The notes under the pieces are model-generated. The model saw nothing but the letters and a program-made list of their open reading frames with translations. It made no database searches and was not told where the DNA came from. Of a stretch of DNA of 64,000 bases, positions 43,978-53,112 are shown piece after piece. A program made the position numbers and the translations under genes. The stretch comes from Prado023 sp963700395 (GTDB lineage Bacteria > Actinomycetota > Actinomycetes > S36-B12 > CAIYMF01), in the NCBI GenBank assembly GCA_963700395.1, contig CAVOXI010000001.1, positions 992,001 to 1,056,000 of the forward strand, in the 5' to 3' direction. The first letter of the stretch is position 1; every line of letters begins with the position of its first letter.

Positions 43978-44427
43978 ATGAGCGCAGAGCTGATCACGAG
44001 GTTCTACTCGGCCTTCCAGGAATTGGACGCGCACGCGATGACCGCCTGCTATGCCCAGGACGCCCGGTTCAGCGACCCCGTCTTCACCGACCTGAGGGGC
44101 GAGCAGGTCGCTGACATGTGGCGGATGCTGTGCGCCTCGGCCAAGGACTTCAGCCTCACCTTCGACTCGGTCACCGACACCTCGGCGCACTGGGTTGCCA
44201 CCTACACCTTCAGCTCGACCGGGCGCCGGGTGGTCAATGACATCCATGCATCGTTCGTCATCTCCGAGGGACTCATCGTCGAGCACCACGACTCCTTCGG
44301 GCTCTGGACCTGGGCGCGCCAGGCGCTGGGTCCGGCAGGACTCGCGCTGGGGTGGACGCCGTTCATGCAGTCCAGGATCCGCGACCAGGCCATGGCCGGG
44401 CTCCGCAAGTACCAGCAGCATGGGTGA
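43978..44427 (+). CDS. NTF2/SnoaL-like protein
   Basis: A 149-residue alpha+beta barrel-type protein: LITRFYSAFQELDAHAMTACYAQDARFSDPVF is the classic helix-turn then strand opening of SnoaL-like/NTF2 proteins, followed by WVATYTFSSTGRRVVNDIHASFVISEGLIVEHHDSF. May be an isomerase/hydrolase or a ligand-binding scaffold. Start ATG 43978. The tag gene starts inside its last codons (44420). Confidence 0.8.
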   Translation: MSAELITRFYSAFQELDAHAMTACYAQDARFSDPVFTDLRGEQVADMWRMLCASAKDFSLTFDSVTDTSAHWVATYTFSSTGRRVVNDIHASFVISEGLIVEHHDSFGLWTWARQALGPAGLALGWTPFMQSRIRDQAMAGLRKYQQHG

Positions 44428-45085
44428 GCCGGCGCTGACGGCCACCACCCCACGCTGCTTCTGGGTGGCCTCCGCCGCGCAGGACTATGTCGCCTACCAC
44501 GACCACGAGTGGGGCTACCCGGTCGCCGACGACCGGCGGCTCTTCGAGAAGCTGTGCCTCGAGGGGTTCCAGAGCGGGCTGAGCTGGTTGACGATCCTGC
44601 GCAAGCGGGCGAGCTTCCGTGATGCATTCGCCGGTTTCGACGTCGAGGCCGTCGCGCGCTTCACCGAGGACGACGTGGCCCGCCTGCTCGGCGATGCCGG
44701 GATCGTTCGCCACCGCGGCAAGATCGAGGCCACGATCGGCAACGCCCGCGCGACCCTCGACCTGGTCGAGGCGGAGGGGTCGCTGGCGGCCCACGTCTGG
44801 AGCTTCGAGCCCGCACCCGCCGACCGTCCGACCCGCTACCGCCCCGAGGATGTGCAGGCACTGACCACGGCGCCCGCGGCGATCGCGCTGTCCAAGGACC
44901 TCAAGCGCCGCGGCTTCCGATTCGTCGGACCCACCACGATGTACGCCTTCATGCAGGCCATGGGACTGGTCAACGACCACACCGAGGACTGCGCCCTTCG
45001 CGCCGTCGTCCAGGCAGCTCGGCAGGACTTCACGGTCCCCTCGCGCCCGGGGTCCGCGACCAGGCGCCCATCGGCTTCGTCCTAG
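44420..45085 (+). CDS. tag: DNA-3-methyladenine glycosylase I
   Basis: Excises 3-methyladenine from alkylated DNA. 221 residues. Zinc ligands visible as RCFWV (Cys), YHDHEWGYP (His) and VNDHTEDCALR (His and Cys); the catalytic-site segment LCLEGFQSGLSWLTILRKR is present, as is the GPTTMYAFMQAMGLVN block. ATG 44420 overlaps the previous stop by eight bases, suggesting coupling. Its end overlaps the convergent aldo/keto reductase by four bases. Confidence 0.94.
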   Translation: MGEPALTATTPRCFWVASAAQDYVAYHDHEWGYPVADDRRLFEKLCLEGFQSGLSWLTILRKRASFRDAFAGFDVEAVARFTEDDVARLLGDAGIVRHRGKIEATIGNARATLDLVEAEGSLAAHVWSFEPAPADRPTRYRPEDVQALTTAPAAIALSKDLKRRGFRFVGPTTMYAFMQAMGLVNDHTEDCALRAVVQAARQDFTVPSRPGSATRRPSASS

Positions 45086-45963
45086 ACCTGAGGTGGCCAC
45101 TGGGCCAGGTGCGGTGCGAAGGCGGCCACCCACCGCTCCACCTCGTCCGGGGGCAACGGACCCCGCGCCACCGCATCGACCACGTCCCGCAGGTGGTCCG
45201 CGGAGGAGGACCCCACGATCGCGCTCGACACCCCCGCTGCGAACGCGCTGAAACGGATCGCCGTGCCGGTCCAGTCCCCATCAGCGGGCTCGATCCCCAT
45301 CACGCGCAACCGGTCCCAGTACGGCTCGGCGTACTGGCCGACCGGCCGGTCCTCGAAGCGCCAGGCGGCGTTGGCCAGGGGCCGCTTGGCGATCACGCCC
45401 AGACCCGCAGCAGAAGCGCGCGGCAGGACGGAGGTGGCGGTCCACTGGTCGGCGAGGTTCACCGACGTCTGGATCGCGCCGAAGGCACCGCACTCGATCG
45501 CCCACTCGAGCGCCCGACCCTCGCCGGAGTACCCGCACACTCGAACCTTCCCGGCCTCCTGGGCCTCGGCCAGGGCGGCGACCGCCTCCCCCTCCTCGAG
45601 GACCTCGAGGCTGCACGAATGCAGGAAGCACACGTCGATCACATCGGTCGCCAGCACGCCCAGCGCGCGATCGATCCCACCGGTCACGGCTGCCCTCGTC
45701 CAGTCGGCCACCCCCGGCACGCTGTACCCGACCTTGGTCGACAGGACGAACTCCTGCCTGCGGTGGCGCAGCAGCCGCCCGATCCGCTCCTCGCTGAGCT
45801 CGTACCCACGGGCAGTGTCGATCAGGTTCATGCCCGCGGCCAGCGCGGCGTCCAGCACGCGCCCGGCATCGACGTCCCTGGAATCAGGCGATCCGATGTG
45901 CCCCGCGCCGAAGCCGAGGATCGGGACAAGCAGCCCGGTGGAGCCGAACGCCCGATGTTCCAT
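45082..45963 (-). CDS. Aldo/keto reductase
   Basis: A 293-residue NADPH-dependent oxidoreductase. Tetrad: Asp and Tyr in NLIDTARGYELSEERIG, Lys in FVLSTKVGYSVPG, His in DVCFLHSCSLE. The C-terminal VSSAIVGSSSADHLRDVVD is the cofactor phosphate-binding segment. Opening EHRAFGSTGLLVPILGFGAGHIG is typical. Substrate unknown; one of three aldo/keto reductases in the window, each from a different subgroup. Confidence 0.88.
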   Translation of the reverse strand: MEHRAFGSTGLLVPILGFGAGHIGSPDSRDVDAGRVLDAALAAGMNLIDTARGYELSEERIGRLLRHRRQEFVLSTKVGYSVPGVADWTRAAVTGGIDRALGVLATDVIDVCFLHSCSLEVLEEGEAVAALAEAQEAGKVRVCGYSGEGRALEWAIECGAFGAIQTSVNLADQWTATSVLPRASAAGLGVIAKRPLANAAWRFEDRPVGQYAEPYWDRLRVMGIEPADGDWTGTAIRFSAFAAGVSSAIVGSSSADHLRDVVDAVARGPLPPDEVERWVAAFAPHLAQWPPQV

Positions 45964-45996
45964 GCCGGGGATCGTACGGGCCGGCCGCTCGCCGAG

Positions 45997-46851
45997 TCAC
46001 GGATCCTGGACGGACGCCGCAGCGCTCAGGGGCACCGGGGCCGCGTCCCGCCGTGCCGCGGGTCGCAGCATCGTCGGCCGCTGGGACTCGATGGCGAGGG
46101 CGACCGCCACCGCCACCGCGAGGAGGACGATCGCGACGGCCCCGTCGAGCAGGTAGTGGTTCCCCGTCACGACGACCACCCAGATGGTCGCGATCGGGTA
46201 GGCGACGGCGAGCCAACGCCAACGGCTCCTGGCAACCACGACGATGTACAGGGCCACCGCCGCAGCCCACGCCACGTGGATGGAGGGCATCGCGGACATC
46301 TGGTTGGCGCCGCCTCCCGGTCCGTAGACGGACCACCCGTCGGTCAGGGCCGTGTCGACGACCCCGAGACCCGATACCAGGCGGGGTGGGGCGACGGGCT
46401 TGTACTGCACGAGCAGGCACGCGGCGGTGGTCAGGACGATCGTGGTCCGGACGAAGGGCCAATCACCACGGTGGAACAGGAGCACCCACAGGAGGGTCAC
46501 GATGAACACCGGCACATGCGTCGAGGCGTAGTAGGCATCCGCCGCACGGCCGAGCCACTCCACCCCGAGCACCGGGCGCTGCAGGTCGGCCTCGCTCGGC
46601 CAGCCGAGGTGCTCCTCGATGCGGGCGACCAGCTCCCCGGCGCGCACGGCTCCCTGCGCCCCGGTCACGGCGATCGACCCGGCGTACTGCCACGCGGCGT
46701 ACAGCACCAGCATGAGCGCTGCCTGGCCGCTGACGGCAGCGGGGCCCGCGCGCTCCGGCAGGCGGCGCAGGACGAGCGCCGCGACGACCAGGCCCGCCGC
46801 AATCACCAGGGCCCAGGTGGCCGGCAGCCAGCCGAGCCCCGAATGGATCAC
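45997..46851 (-). CDS. PAP2-superfamily membrane protein (PAP2_3, inositolphosphotransferase-like)
   Basis: A 284-residue polytopic protein with about six helices and a PAP2-type active site: SAMPSIHVAWAAAVALY (SxH motif) and VTGNHYLLDGAVAIV (the GNHYxxD histidine/aspartate motif). The first phosphatase motif is reduced to YKPVAPPRLV. This is the PAP2_3 subgroup annotated as inositol phosphorylceramide synthase-like or phosphatase PAP2; in actinobacteria it may act on phosphoinositol or polyprenyl-phosphate lipids. ATG 46851, divergent from corA. Confidence 0.83.
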   Translation of the reverse strand: MIHSGLGWLPATWALVIAAGLVVAALVLRRLPERAGPAAVSGQAALMLVLYAAWQYAGSIAVTGAQGAVRAGELVARIEEHLGWPSEADLQRPVLGVEWLGRAADAYYASTHVPVFIVTLLWVLLFHRGDWPFVRTTIVLTTAACLLVQYKPVAPPRLVSGLGVVDTALTDGWSVYGPGGGANQMSAMPSIHVAWAAAVALYIVVVARSRWRWLAVAYPIATIWVVVVTGNHYLLDGAVAIVLLAVAVAVALAIESQRPTMLRPAARRDAAPVPLSAAASVQDP

Positions 46852-46994
46852 GCGCCGACCCTACGCCCAGCGCCGCACCGCGGCTGCCCCAACAGGTCCA
46901 CCCGCTGCCGAGGACGTCGGCAGCGGGGTGCCGCTTCCCCGCCCAGCGCCGGGATGGGGCCGGTGGGATCATCGGTGGGGACGAGGAGGCCAGC

Positions 46995-47979
46995 ATGGAC
47001 GTGCGCGTCATCTCCGGGGAGCGGGCCGAGGCCGTGGCGCTGTCGGACCTCCCCAGTGCCCTGGTCGAGCCCGGGACGACGGTCTGGGTGGACATGCCCG
47101 AGTGCGACGAGGAGTCCCTGCGCGTGCTCCGGGAGGTCTTCGGCTTCCATGCGGTCACCATCTGGGAGTGCCGACAGCGACAGCGGATGCCCAAGTTCCA
47201 CCCGTACGCCGACCACGTCTTCGTCGTGCTGCACGTCCCGGTGCCCGGTGATCTGGGACACGTCCACTACGTCGAGCTGGACCAGTTCATCGGATCGAAC
47301 TACCTCGTCACGGTCCACGGACCCACCAACCCGGCTGTGCCCGTGCACGTCCCGCTGCGGGACACGATCACTGGTCTGGGAGCGGATCCGTGACGGCCGC
47401 CGCCGCGCCTGGACCCCGGCGGAGATCTCGCACGCGATCGTCGCGTCGATGAACGAGGGCATGGAGGAGACGCTCGAGATCGTCACCGAGGACGTCTGGG
47501 ACCTCGAGCAGCGCGTGACCCAGGGCAAGCTCGGCGACCCCGAGAAGTTCCTCGACGAGATGTTCCGCACCCGGCACGCGCTGCTCGCAGTGGCCAACGT
47601 GACCGCAACCAGCGCCGAGGTCTACGGGCGCATGGCGGCCGTCGCCCGCGGGCTCACGGACTCCGATCGCCTCCTGCTGGCAGACAACATCGACCAGTTC
47701 CGGCGGGTGAACCGCCTCGCCGAGCTGCAGCGGGACTACCTGCAGGGGGTCATCGAGTTCTACCGGACGCGAACCGACACCAAGATGACCATCGCCGCCG
47801 AACGACTTGCCGTGATCGCCGTGGTCACCCTGCCGATCACGGCCCTGGCCTCAGTCCTCGGGATGAACGTCATCGTCAACGAGCGCACCGACTTCCCGAT
47901 CCTGTCGATCTTCCTGCTGCTCATGCTCGCGATGTCTGCCTACCTGCTCCTCTGGGCGCGACGGCATGGGTGGTGGTGA
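46995..47979 (+). CDS. corA: CorA-family Mg2+/Co2+ transport protein, +1 frameshift
   Basis: Homopentameric divalent-cation channel of about 327 residues. N-terminal cytoplasmic domain (VWVDMPECDEESLRVLREVFGFHAVTIWEC; YADHVFVVLHVPVPGD), the long stalk helix, and two C-terminal helices with the signature LGMNVIVNE (GMN selectivity loop). The frame breaks at about 47370: after PVHVPLRDT the first frame stops at 47393, while LVWERIRDGRRRAWTP continues in the next frame. Removing one base of cgatcactgg repairs it. The joined protein is complete, so I call one gene. Confidence 0.88.
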
Positions 47980-48042
47980 GCCGCCCGGCCGGACCGTACG
48001 GTTCCCGATGCCGACCCTGGGACTGCATGACAGGGTGACGCC

Positions 48043-48738
48043 ATGACGGTCCTGGACGGCGCATGTGTCCTGGTGGCGGGGGCCACCGGAGGGCTGGGAG
48101 CCCCGCTGAGCCGGCGCCTGGACTCGGCCGGCGCCAGGCTGACCCTCACGGGCAGGGACCCCGACCGGCTGGCCGCACTCGGCGTGGACGCTGCGTGCGT
48201 GCCCGCCGACCTGCGGAGGTCGGGTGCCGCCGAGAAGGTGGTGGCGCGGGCGGTCCAGGCGCACGGCAGGCTCGACGGCCTGGTGTTCGCTGCCGGGGCA
48301 GTTGCCTTCGGGCCGGCGACCGGGACCCCCGACCAGGTGCTCGTCGACCTCTTCACGCTCAACACCCTGGCCCCGATCCGCCTGCTGCGGGCAGCGCTGC
48401 CCCATCTGCAGGCCTCGGCCAGCGGTGGAGGCTCCCCCTTCGTCGTCCACATCAGCGCCGTGGTCGCCGAGACCCCGATGCCGGGGATGGCCGCCTACTC
48501 AGCATCGAAGGCCGGCCTGGCCGCGTTCGACCAGGCAGCGGCTCGCGAGCTGCGCCGCTCCGGGATCCGCCTCATCGATGCACGCCCGCCGCACACCGAG
48601 ACCGGACTGGCGGACCGACCGCTCTTCGGCTCCGCGCCCCGGCTGCCCCACGGCCTGGACCCGGGAGCCGTGGCCGACCGGATCGTCGCGGGAATCCTGG
48701 ACGGCGAGACCGACCTGCCGAGCACCGCGTTCGGCTGA
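48043..48738 (+). CDS. Short-chain dehydrogenase/reductase
   Basis: A 231-residue classical SDR: nucleotide loop VLVAGATGGLGAPLSRRL (TGxxxGxG-type), NTLAPIRLLRAALPHL, catalytic serine region VHISAVVAETP and the YSASKAGLAAF YxxxK motif. Cofactor preference is probably NADP by the TGRDPDR segment after the second strand. Substrate unknown. Followed by a convergent aldo/keto reductase. Confidence 0.87.
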   Translation: MTVLDGACVLVAGATGGLGAPLSRRLDSAGARLTLTGRDPDRLAALGVDAACVPADLRRSGAAEKVVARAVQAHGRLDGLVFAAGAVAFGPATGTPDQVLVDLFTLNTLAPIRLLRAALPHLQASASGGGSPFVVHISAVVAETPMPGMAAYSASKAGLAAFDQAAARELRRSGIRLIDARPPHTETGLADRPLFGSAPRLPHGLDPGAVADRIVAGILDGETDLPSTAFG

Positions 48739-48751
48739 CGGCTCGCGTGGC

Positions 48752-49729
48752 TCAGTCGAAGATCGGGCAGAACGTGTTGAACGCGGCTTCGCAGAAGTGC
48801 CCGGGATCGTTGAACCGCAGGTTCTGGTTCAGCCCGCTGATCGCGAGCATGTCGACCTCGGACAGGGTCAGGTCCTGGGCCCCCAGGTTCTCCTGCAGGC
48901 GGCTGGCCGACGAGCTCTTGGCGATCACGTTCGTGCCCCTCTGCAGCCCCCATGCGAGCACCACCTGGGCCGGGGTCGCCCCCAACCGGTCGCCGATGGC
49001 ACGCACGACCGGATGCTCCAGCGCCGACTGGCTCGACTCGGCCATCCCGATGCTGACGTAGCTCCCGGCGCCCAGGGGTGAGAAGGCCGTCACAGCGATG
49101 TCGTGCTGTGCTGCGAAGCGCACGAGCCGCTCCTGCGTCAGGTAGGGATGCATCTCGACCTGGAGGACCGCCGGGGGGATCGTGGCGCCGGCGAGCAGGT
49201 CCAACAGGAACCCAGTCGTCATGTTGCAGACCCCGATGTTCCGTGTGAGCCCCGCTTCGGCCAGGCCCTCCATCGCGTGCCACGTCGTGGCCACGGGCAC
49301 GTCGACGAGCTCCATGCGCGCGGGCTGCGCATCAGGGTCGAAGACCCACTCCGGTGGGTAGCGCACCTCGAAGGGCACGTACCGCAGGGAGATCGGGAAG
49401 TGGATCAGGTACAGGTCGAGGTACTCCACCCCGAGGTCGGCCAGCGTGCGCCGGATGGCCGGCTCCACATGCTCGGGCTGGTGGTAGGTGTTCCAGAGCT
49501 TGGAGGTGATCCACAGGTCCTCCCGGGTCACCAGGCCCTCGGCGATGGCGCTGGCGATCCCCTGGCCGACCTCGACCTCGTTGCCGTAGTCGCAGGCGCA
49601 GTCCAGGTGGCGGTAGCCGGCGGCGATCGCGGCATGGACCGTCTCGGCGCACACATCGCGCGGGATCTTCCAGGTGCCCAGGCCGAGTGCGGGCATCTCA
49701 TGGCCGGTCCTGAGCGTGAGGGTCGTCAT
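48752..49729 (-). CDS. Aldo/keto reductase, AKR5/xylose-reductase-like
   Basis: A 325-residue NADPH-dependent reductase. Tetrad: Asp/Tyr in HLDCACDYGNEVEVGQG, Lys in LWITSKLWNTYHQPE, His in LYLIHFPISLRY. Motifs NIGVCNMTTGFLLDLL, LQVEMHPYLTQERLV and VIAKSSSASRLQENL are typical of the AKR1/AKR5 subgroup (sugar and keto-ester reductases), and the C-terminus NQNLRFNDPGHFCEA is characteristic. ATG 49729. Confidence 0.88.
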   Translation of the reverse strand: MTTLTLRTGHEMPALGLGTWKIPRDVCAETVHAAIAAGYRHLDCACDYGNEVEVGQGIASAIAEGLVTREDLWITSKLWNTYHQPEHVEPAIRRTLADLGVEYLDLYLIHFPISLRYVPFEVRYPPEWVFDPDAQPARMELVDVPVATTWHAMEGLAEAGLTRNIGVCNMTTGFLLDLLAGATIPPAVLQVEMHPYLTQERLVRFAAQHDIAVTAFSPLGAGSYVSIGMAESSQSALEHPVVRAIGDRLGATPAQVVLAWGLQRGTNVIAKSSSASRLQENLGAQDLTLSEVDMLAISGLNQNLRFNDPGHFCEAAFNTFCPIFD

Positions 49730-49790
49730 CGGCCCAGCATGCCAGCCCGGAGCCCATCACGAGGTTTCGTGCGGGCTCCGGGCCGGGACC

Positions 49791-50180
49791 TCACTTCGTG
49801 TAGAGCAGGTGCTTGGCCCTGTCCACCCCGGTGTCGACCATGCCCTTCGTCCGGTCCAGGCCGGAGTCGACAAGGTCCTTGGTCCGGCCCAGGCCGGAGT
49901 CCAGGGCGCCCTTGGTCCTGTCAAGGCCCGTGTCCATCGCACCCTTGGTCCTGTCCAGGCCGGTGTCGAGCATGTGCTTGGCCCTGTCCAGGCCGGAGTC
50001 CGCGGCATTCCTCGCCGAGTCCAGGCCGTCCTCCACGGTGTGCACCGCATGGTCGACATCCGCCTGGGTCTCGCCCGCGATGCGGTCGGACTTCCCCTCG
50101 GACTGCAGTTCCTTGTCGCCGGCCACGATGCCCGCGACCTCCTTGGCGTGACCCTTGACCTGATCTGACGTGGCACCCAT
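49791..50180 (-). CDS. CsbD-like stress protein with LEA-like 11-residue repeats
   Basis: A 129-residue hydrophilic protein. Residues 1-45 (MGATSDQVKGHAKEVAGIVAG, EGKSDRIAGETQADVD) match the CsbD general-stress family. Residues 54-129 are seven consecutive 11-residue units of the pattern DRTKGAxDTGL (DSARNAADSGL, DRAKHMLDTGL, DRTKGAMDTGL, DRTKGALDSGL, GRTKDLVDSGL, DRTKGMVDTGV, DRAKHLLYTK), the periodicity of group 3 LEA/apolipoprotein-type amphipathic helices. A membrane- or protein-protective role during desiccation or osmotic stress is inferred. ATG 50180; a hairpin (50204-50230) lies just upstream. Confidence 0.75.
   Translation of the reverse strand: MGATSDQVKGHAKEVAGIVAGDKELQSEGKSDRIAGETQADVDHAVHTVEDGLDSARNAADSGLDRAKHMLDTGLDRTKGAMDTGLDRTKGALDSGLGRTKDLVDSGLDRTKGMVDTGVDRAKHLLYTK
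49794..50021 (-). repeat. 33-bp coding tandem repeats (seven units)
   Basis: The DNA encoding residues 54-129 of the CsbD-like protein consists of 33-bp units with strong nucleotide similarity between the central units (for example ctgtccaggccggtgtc and gtcctgtcaaggcccgtgtc on the plus strand). Unit number could vary between strains by slippage or recombination. Confidence 0.8.
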
Positions 50181-50203
50181 GGTGCGCCTCCCTCAACGAC
50201 GTC

Positions 50204-50230
50204 CGGCCGCGTCCGGGATGGGCGCGGCCG
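50204..50230. other. Hairpin between the macro-domain gene and the csbD-like gene
   Basis: cggccgcg (50204-50211) and cgcggccg (50223-50230) form an 8-bp stem with an 11-nt loop. On the minus strand this lies downstream of the macro-domain stop (50408) and 24 bases upstream of the csbD-like start, so it may be a terminator or a leader hairpin. The rest of 50231-50407 shows nothing I can assign. Confidence 0.35.
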
Positions 50231-50407
50231 ACTTCTGGACCCCGGTGATCGCGACGTGGACGCGCCCAGGGCTCTGGGGTCCAACGGGGATGACCCGGCT
50301 CTGCGCGGTCATGCGATCACCTCGATCTGCCTCCAGAGTAGACCCGTCGATCCGCGCGGCAACAGCCGAGATCCCCGACCCCGTCGACGGATCAGTCCGG
50401 GCAGGGA

Positions 50408-50932
50408 CTACTCCCCGACATCGACACCCGTCGCTGCGGCGGCCGCACGGAAGGCCTCGAGGGCAGCCCCGCTGAACAGCACGAACGTGATGTCCAGGTC
50501 GTCGGCGGCGCCGGCCTCGGCAAGCGCGATGGGGGCGGCCAGCTCGACCGGGTACCCGTAGACCCCGGTGGAGATCGCGGGGAAGGCGATGGACCTGGCA
50601 CCCAGCTCGCGGGCCCGGACGATGCTGGTGCGGTGCGCGGAGGCCAGGAGCTCCGCGTCCGCCGGTGACCCCCGGTAGACCGGACCGACCGTGTGGATCA
50701 CCCAGCGCGCGGGGAGGTTCCCCGCGGCGGTGGCCACGGCCTGGCCGGTCGGCAGGCCGTTGGGGAGCAGGTCCCGGCGGATCTGGCGGCACTCAGCCAG
50801 GATCGTCGGTCCCCCGGCCCGGTGGATCGCCCCGTCGACCCCGCCGCCGCCCAGCAGCCCGCTGTTGGCCGCGTTCACGATCACGTCGGCCGGGAACTTG
50901 GTGATGTCGCCCTGGATGAGCCGGACCGTCAT
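50408..50932 (-). CDS. Macro domain protein (O-acetyl-ADP-ribose deacetylase-like)
   Basis: A 174-residue stand-alone macro domain. MTVRLIQGDITKFPADVIVNAANSGLLGGGGVDGAIHRAGG carries the ADP-ribose-binding Asp-Ile and the NAANS...GGGVDGAIH catalytic loop of MacroD/YmdB hydrolases; the second loop is AISTGVYGYPVELAA. Expected to deacetylate O-acetyl-ADP-ribose or remove ADP-ribose from proteins. ATG 50932; it diverges from the cobalamin riboswitch and its operon. Confidence 0.92.
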   Translation of the reverse strand: MTVRLIQGDITKFPADVIVNAANSGLLGGGGVDGAIHRAGGPTILAECRQIRRDLLPNGLPTGQAVATAAGNLPARWVIHTVGPVYRGSPADAELLASAHRTSIVRARELGARSIAFPAISTGVYGYPVELAAPIALAEAGAADDLDITFVLFSGAALEAFRAAAAATGVDVGE

Positions 50933-50989
50933 GCCTCCAGTGTGCCCCGAACCGGCCCCATCCGCGGCAGGCTGCGCCCAGCCGATGGG

Positions 50990-51190
50990 ATAGCCTGTCG
51001 GCGCACGACAACCACAGTCCGAATCCAGGGGAAGCCGGTGCGAATCCGGCGCTGTCCCGCAACCGTGAGCAGGGCCCTCCCCAAGGGCCGAGCAAGTCGG
51101 AGCACCTGGCGGACTGGGGCTCCGACACCGTCCGAGGACGACGGTGGAGCCCGGACAGGGCCCTGTGCCCGCCGGACCCACCCTCACCCT
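50990..51190 (+). ncRNA. Cobalamin (adenosylcobalamin) riboswitch
   Basis: The conserved core gaagccggtgcgaatccggc followed by gctgtcccgcaaccgtga (51030-51068) is the diagnostic cobalamin-riboswitch segment. Downstream are further paired elements (agggccctccccaagggcc; a helix formed by the ggctccgac and cggtggagcc region, 51118-51150). It ends about 25 bases before the GTG at 51214. Boundaries are approximate. It should repress the following operon when intracellular B12 is sufficient, by blocking translation or transcription; the whole downstream set of transporter and cob genes fits this. Confidence 0.93.
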
Positions 51191-51213
51191 GGGCCTTACT
51201 TGAAGGGCACCTG

Positions 51214-51961
51214 GTGAACACCAGCACTCCCGGTCGCGCCGCAGGCACGCTCGATCGCGCTCCTGACGGCGGCACTGGCCGTCGTGATGCTTGCAGCCCC
51301 TGCGCAGGCCGCTTCCTACCGCTACTGGACCTACTGGCAGGGCGACACCGGCACCTGGGTCGTCGCCGACACGGGGCCCGGGGACCACACGGTGGTCGAC
51401 GAGGACGTCCAGGGATGGCGCTTCGCGATCACCTCGGACGCCGCGATGCAGGGCCCGGACAACGCCCCGGTGTTCGCCGAGCTCTGCCCCGACCAGTCCG
51501 CCGCCGGCGCCCCGACCGGCCAGCTGCGAGTCGCGGTCGTGATCGACGCCGGCTTCACCGCCGACGCCCCCGCGGGCCAGTCGCCACCGGCCGACGTCGT
51601 GTCGTGCGTCACCGTGCCCGAGGGCTCGACCGGCAACCAGGCGCTCGCCGCGGCCGGTGCCGTTGCCGAGGACAGTGGCCTGATCTGCTCCATCAATGGC
51701 TACCCCGAGGGCGAGTGCAGCCCCGAGGTGCCCGATGCGGACGCCGCTGCAGCAGCGCAGGCGGCGAAGGACGAGTCGCCCAACCCTGCCGTCGTGGCCG
51801 CCGGGTCGAGCGAGGGCACGTCGACGGCACAAGGCACCACCGATGGTTCGAGCAGCACCCCATGGGCTGGATTCGCGTTCGGGGCCCTGGTCGTTGCGCT
51901 GCTGGTCGGCGCCGCCATCTGGATCCCCCGGCAACGCCGCCGCACCCGGCCGGCCGAGTAG
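51214..51961 (+). CDS. SCO2322-like secreted, C-terminally anchored protein under B12 control, frameshift in the signal peptide
   Basis: First gene after the riboswitch. GTG 51214 begins MNTSTP; removing one base around 51232-51245 joins it to VAPQARSIALLTAALAVVML and AAPAQA, a clean Sec signal peptide. The mature domain starts ASYRYWTYWQGDTGTW and includes VQGWRFAITSD, both matching the actinobacterial SCO2322 family; four cysteines are in FAELCPDQ, DVVSCVTVP, GLICSINGYPEGECSP. The C-terminus is a membrane anchor (FAFGALVVALLVGAAIWIP) and basic tail. Without the shift the only start in the second frame is GTG/ATG at 51281-51284, too short for export. Function unknown; the context suggests extracellular corrinoid handling. 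Confidence 0.75.
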
Positions 51962-51970
51962 GCCGCCCCG

Positions 51971-53112
51971 ATGGCCCTGCCCACCACCACCCGACCCGGG
52001 CCGATGCCCGCGGTCGGGTCGAGCGGCCGGTTGCCCCGCAGCCTGCATCCGCTCGCGTGGTGGGCCTGGGCCCTCGGGCTCCTGCTGGCAGCCTCGCGCA
52101 CGACCGATCCCCTGCTCCTGGGCCTCATCCTGGGCTGCTTGGCAGTGGTCGTCGCCGCGCGCCGGCCCGAGGCCGCCTGGGCAGGCGCCTTCTCGGCCGC
52201 CCTGCGCCTCGGGGTGGTCGTGATCGTGGCGCGCACGCTGCTGCAGGTCCTCCTGGCAGCACCGGTCGGCCTGAACGTCGCCGTGAGGCTGCCGGAGATC
52301 GCCCTTCCCGACTGGATGGCCGGGGTCCGCCTCGGCGGGCTGGTCACGTGGGAGTCGGTCCTGATCGGCATGAGCGAGGGACTGCGCCTGGCGGTCATGA
52401 TCGCCTGCGTCGGCGCGGCGAACTCCCTGACGCCACCGAGCCGACTGCTGCGGTCCGTCCCGGCCGCCCTGTACGAGGTCGGGGTGGCCGTCGTGGTGGC
52501 GCTCACCTTCGCCCCGCACCTGCTGGCCGATGCCCGCCGGGTCAGCGCCGCACGACGCCTGCGCGGGCATGACGAGGGGCGCATCGCGGCCTTCGCCCGC
52601 TCCAGCGGCCCCGTCCTCGACGGCGGCCTCGAGCGATCGATCCAGCTGGCCGCGGCGATGGACAGCCGCGGCTACGGACGCTCCGGGCAGGTGACCCCGC
52701 GCGAGCGGCACACCCAGGCGGGCCTGGTCCTGGCCGGCTTCGCCGGCGTGCTCGTCGGGACATACGGGCTGTTCGACTCGGCCGCCCCACGACTGCTCGG
52801 GTGGCCGATGCTCGCCGGGGGCGTCGTCCTGGCGGTCCTCGGGCTGCGCGCCGCAGGTCGGCGCAGCCCCCGCACCGCGTACCGGCCTGACCCGTGGCGC
52901 TGGCCGGAGTGGCTGACCGCCGGCGCGGGCGCGCTGGTCGCCGTCGCGTTCCTCGCGTGGCCACCGTCAGCGCTTCTGCTGCGGGTCACCCCGTTGACGT
53001 GGCCCGAACTGGTGGTCGTCCCCACCATCGCCGTGCTCGTCGCCGTCGGCCCCGCGTTCTGGACACCCCCGCTGCCCTCCTCCGAGCGGCCCCGCACGGC
53101 AGGAGAGCACTC

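Noticed and set aside
49794..50021. Regular 33-bp repeats suggestive of a CRISPR array
   Set aside because: The units are contiguous without unique spacers and encode an 11-residue protein repeat in frame with a CsbD-like domain.
51281..51961. SCO2322-like protein starting at GTG 51281 or ATG 51284
   Set aside because: This would leave too short a hydrophobic segment for export; the upstream GTG at 51214, with one base removed, gives a full signal peptide.
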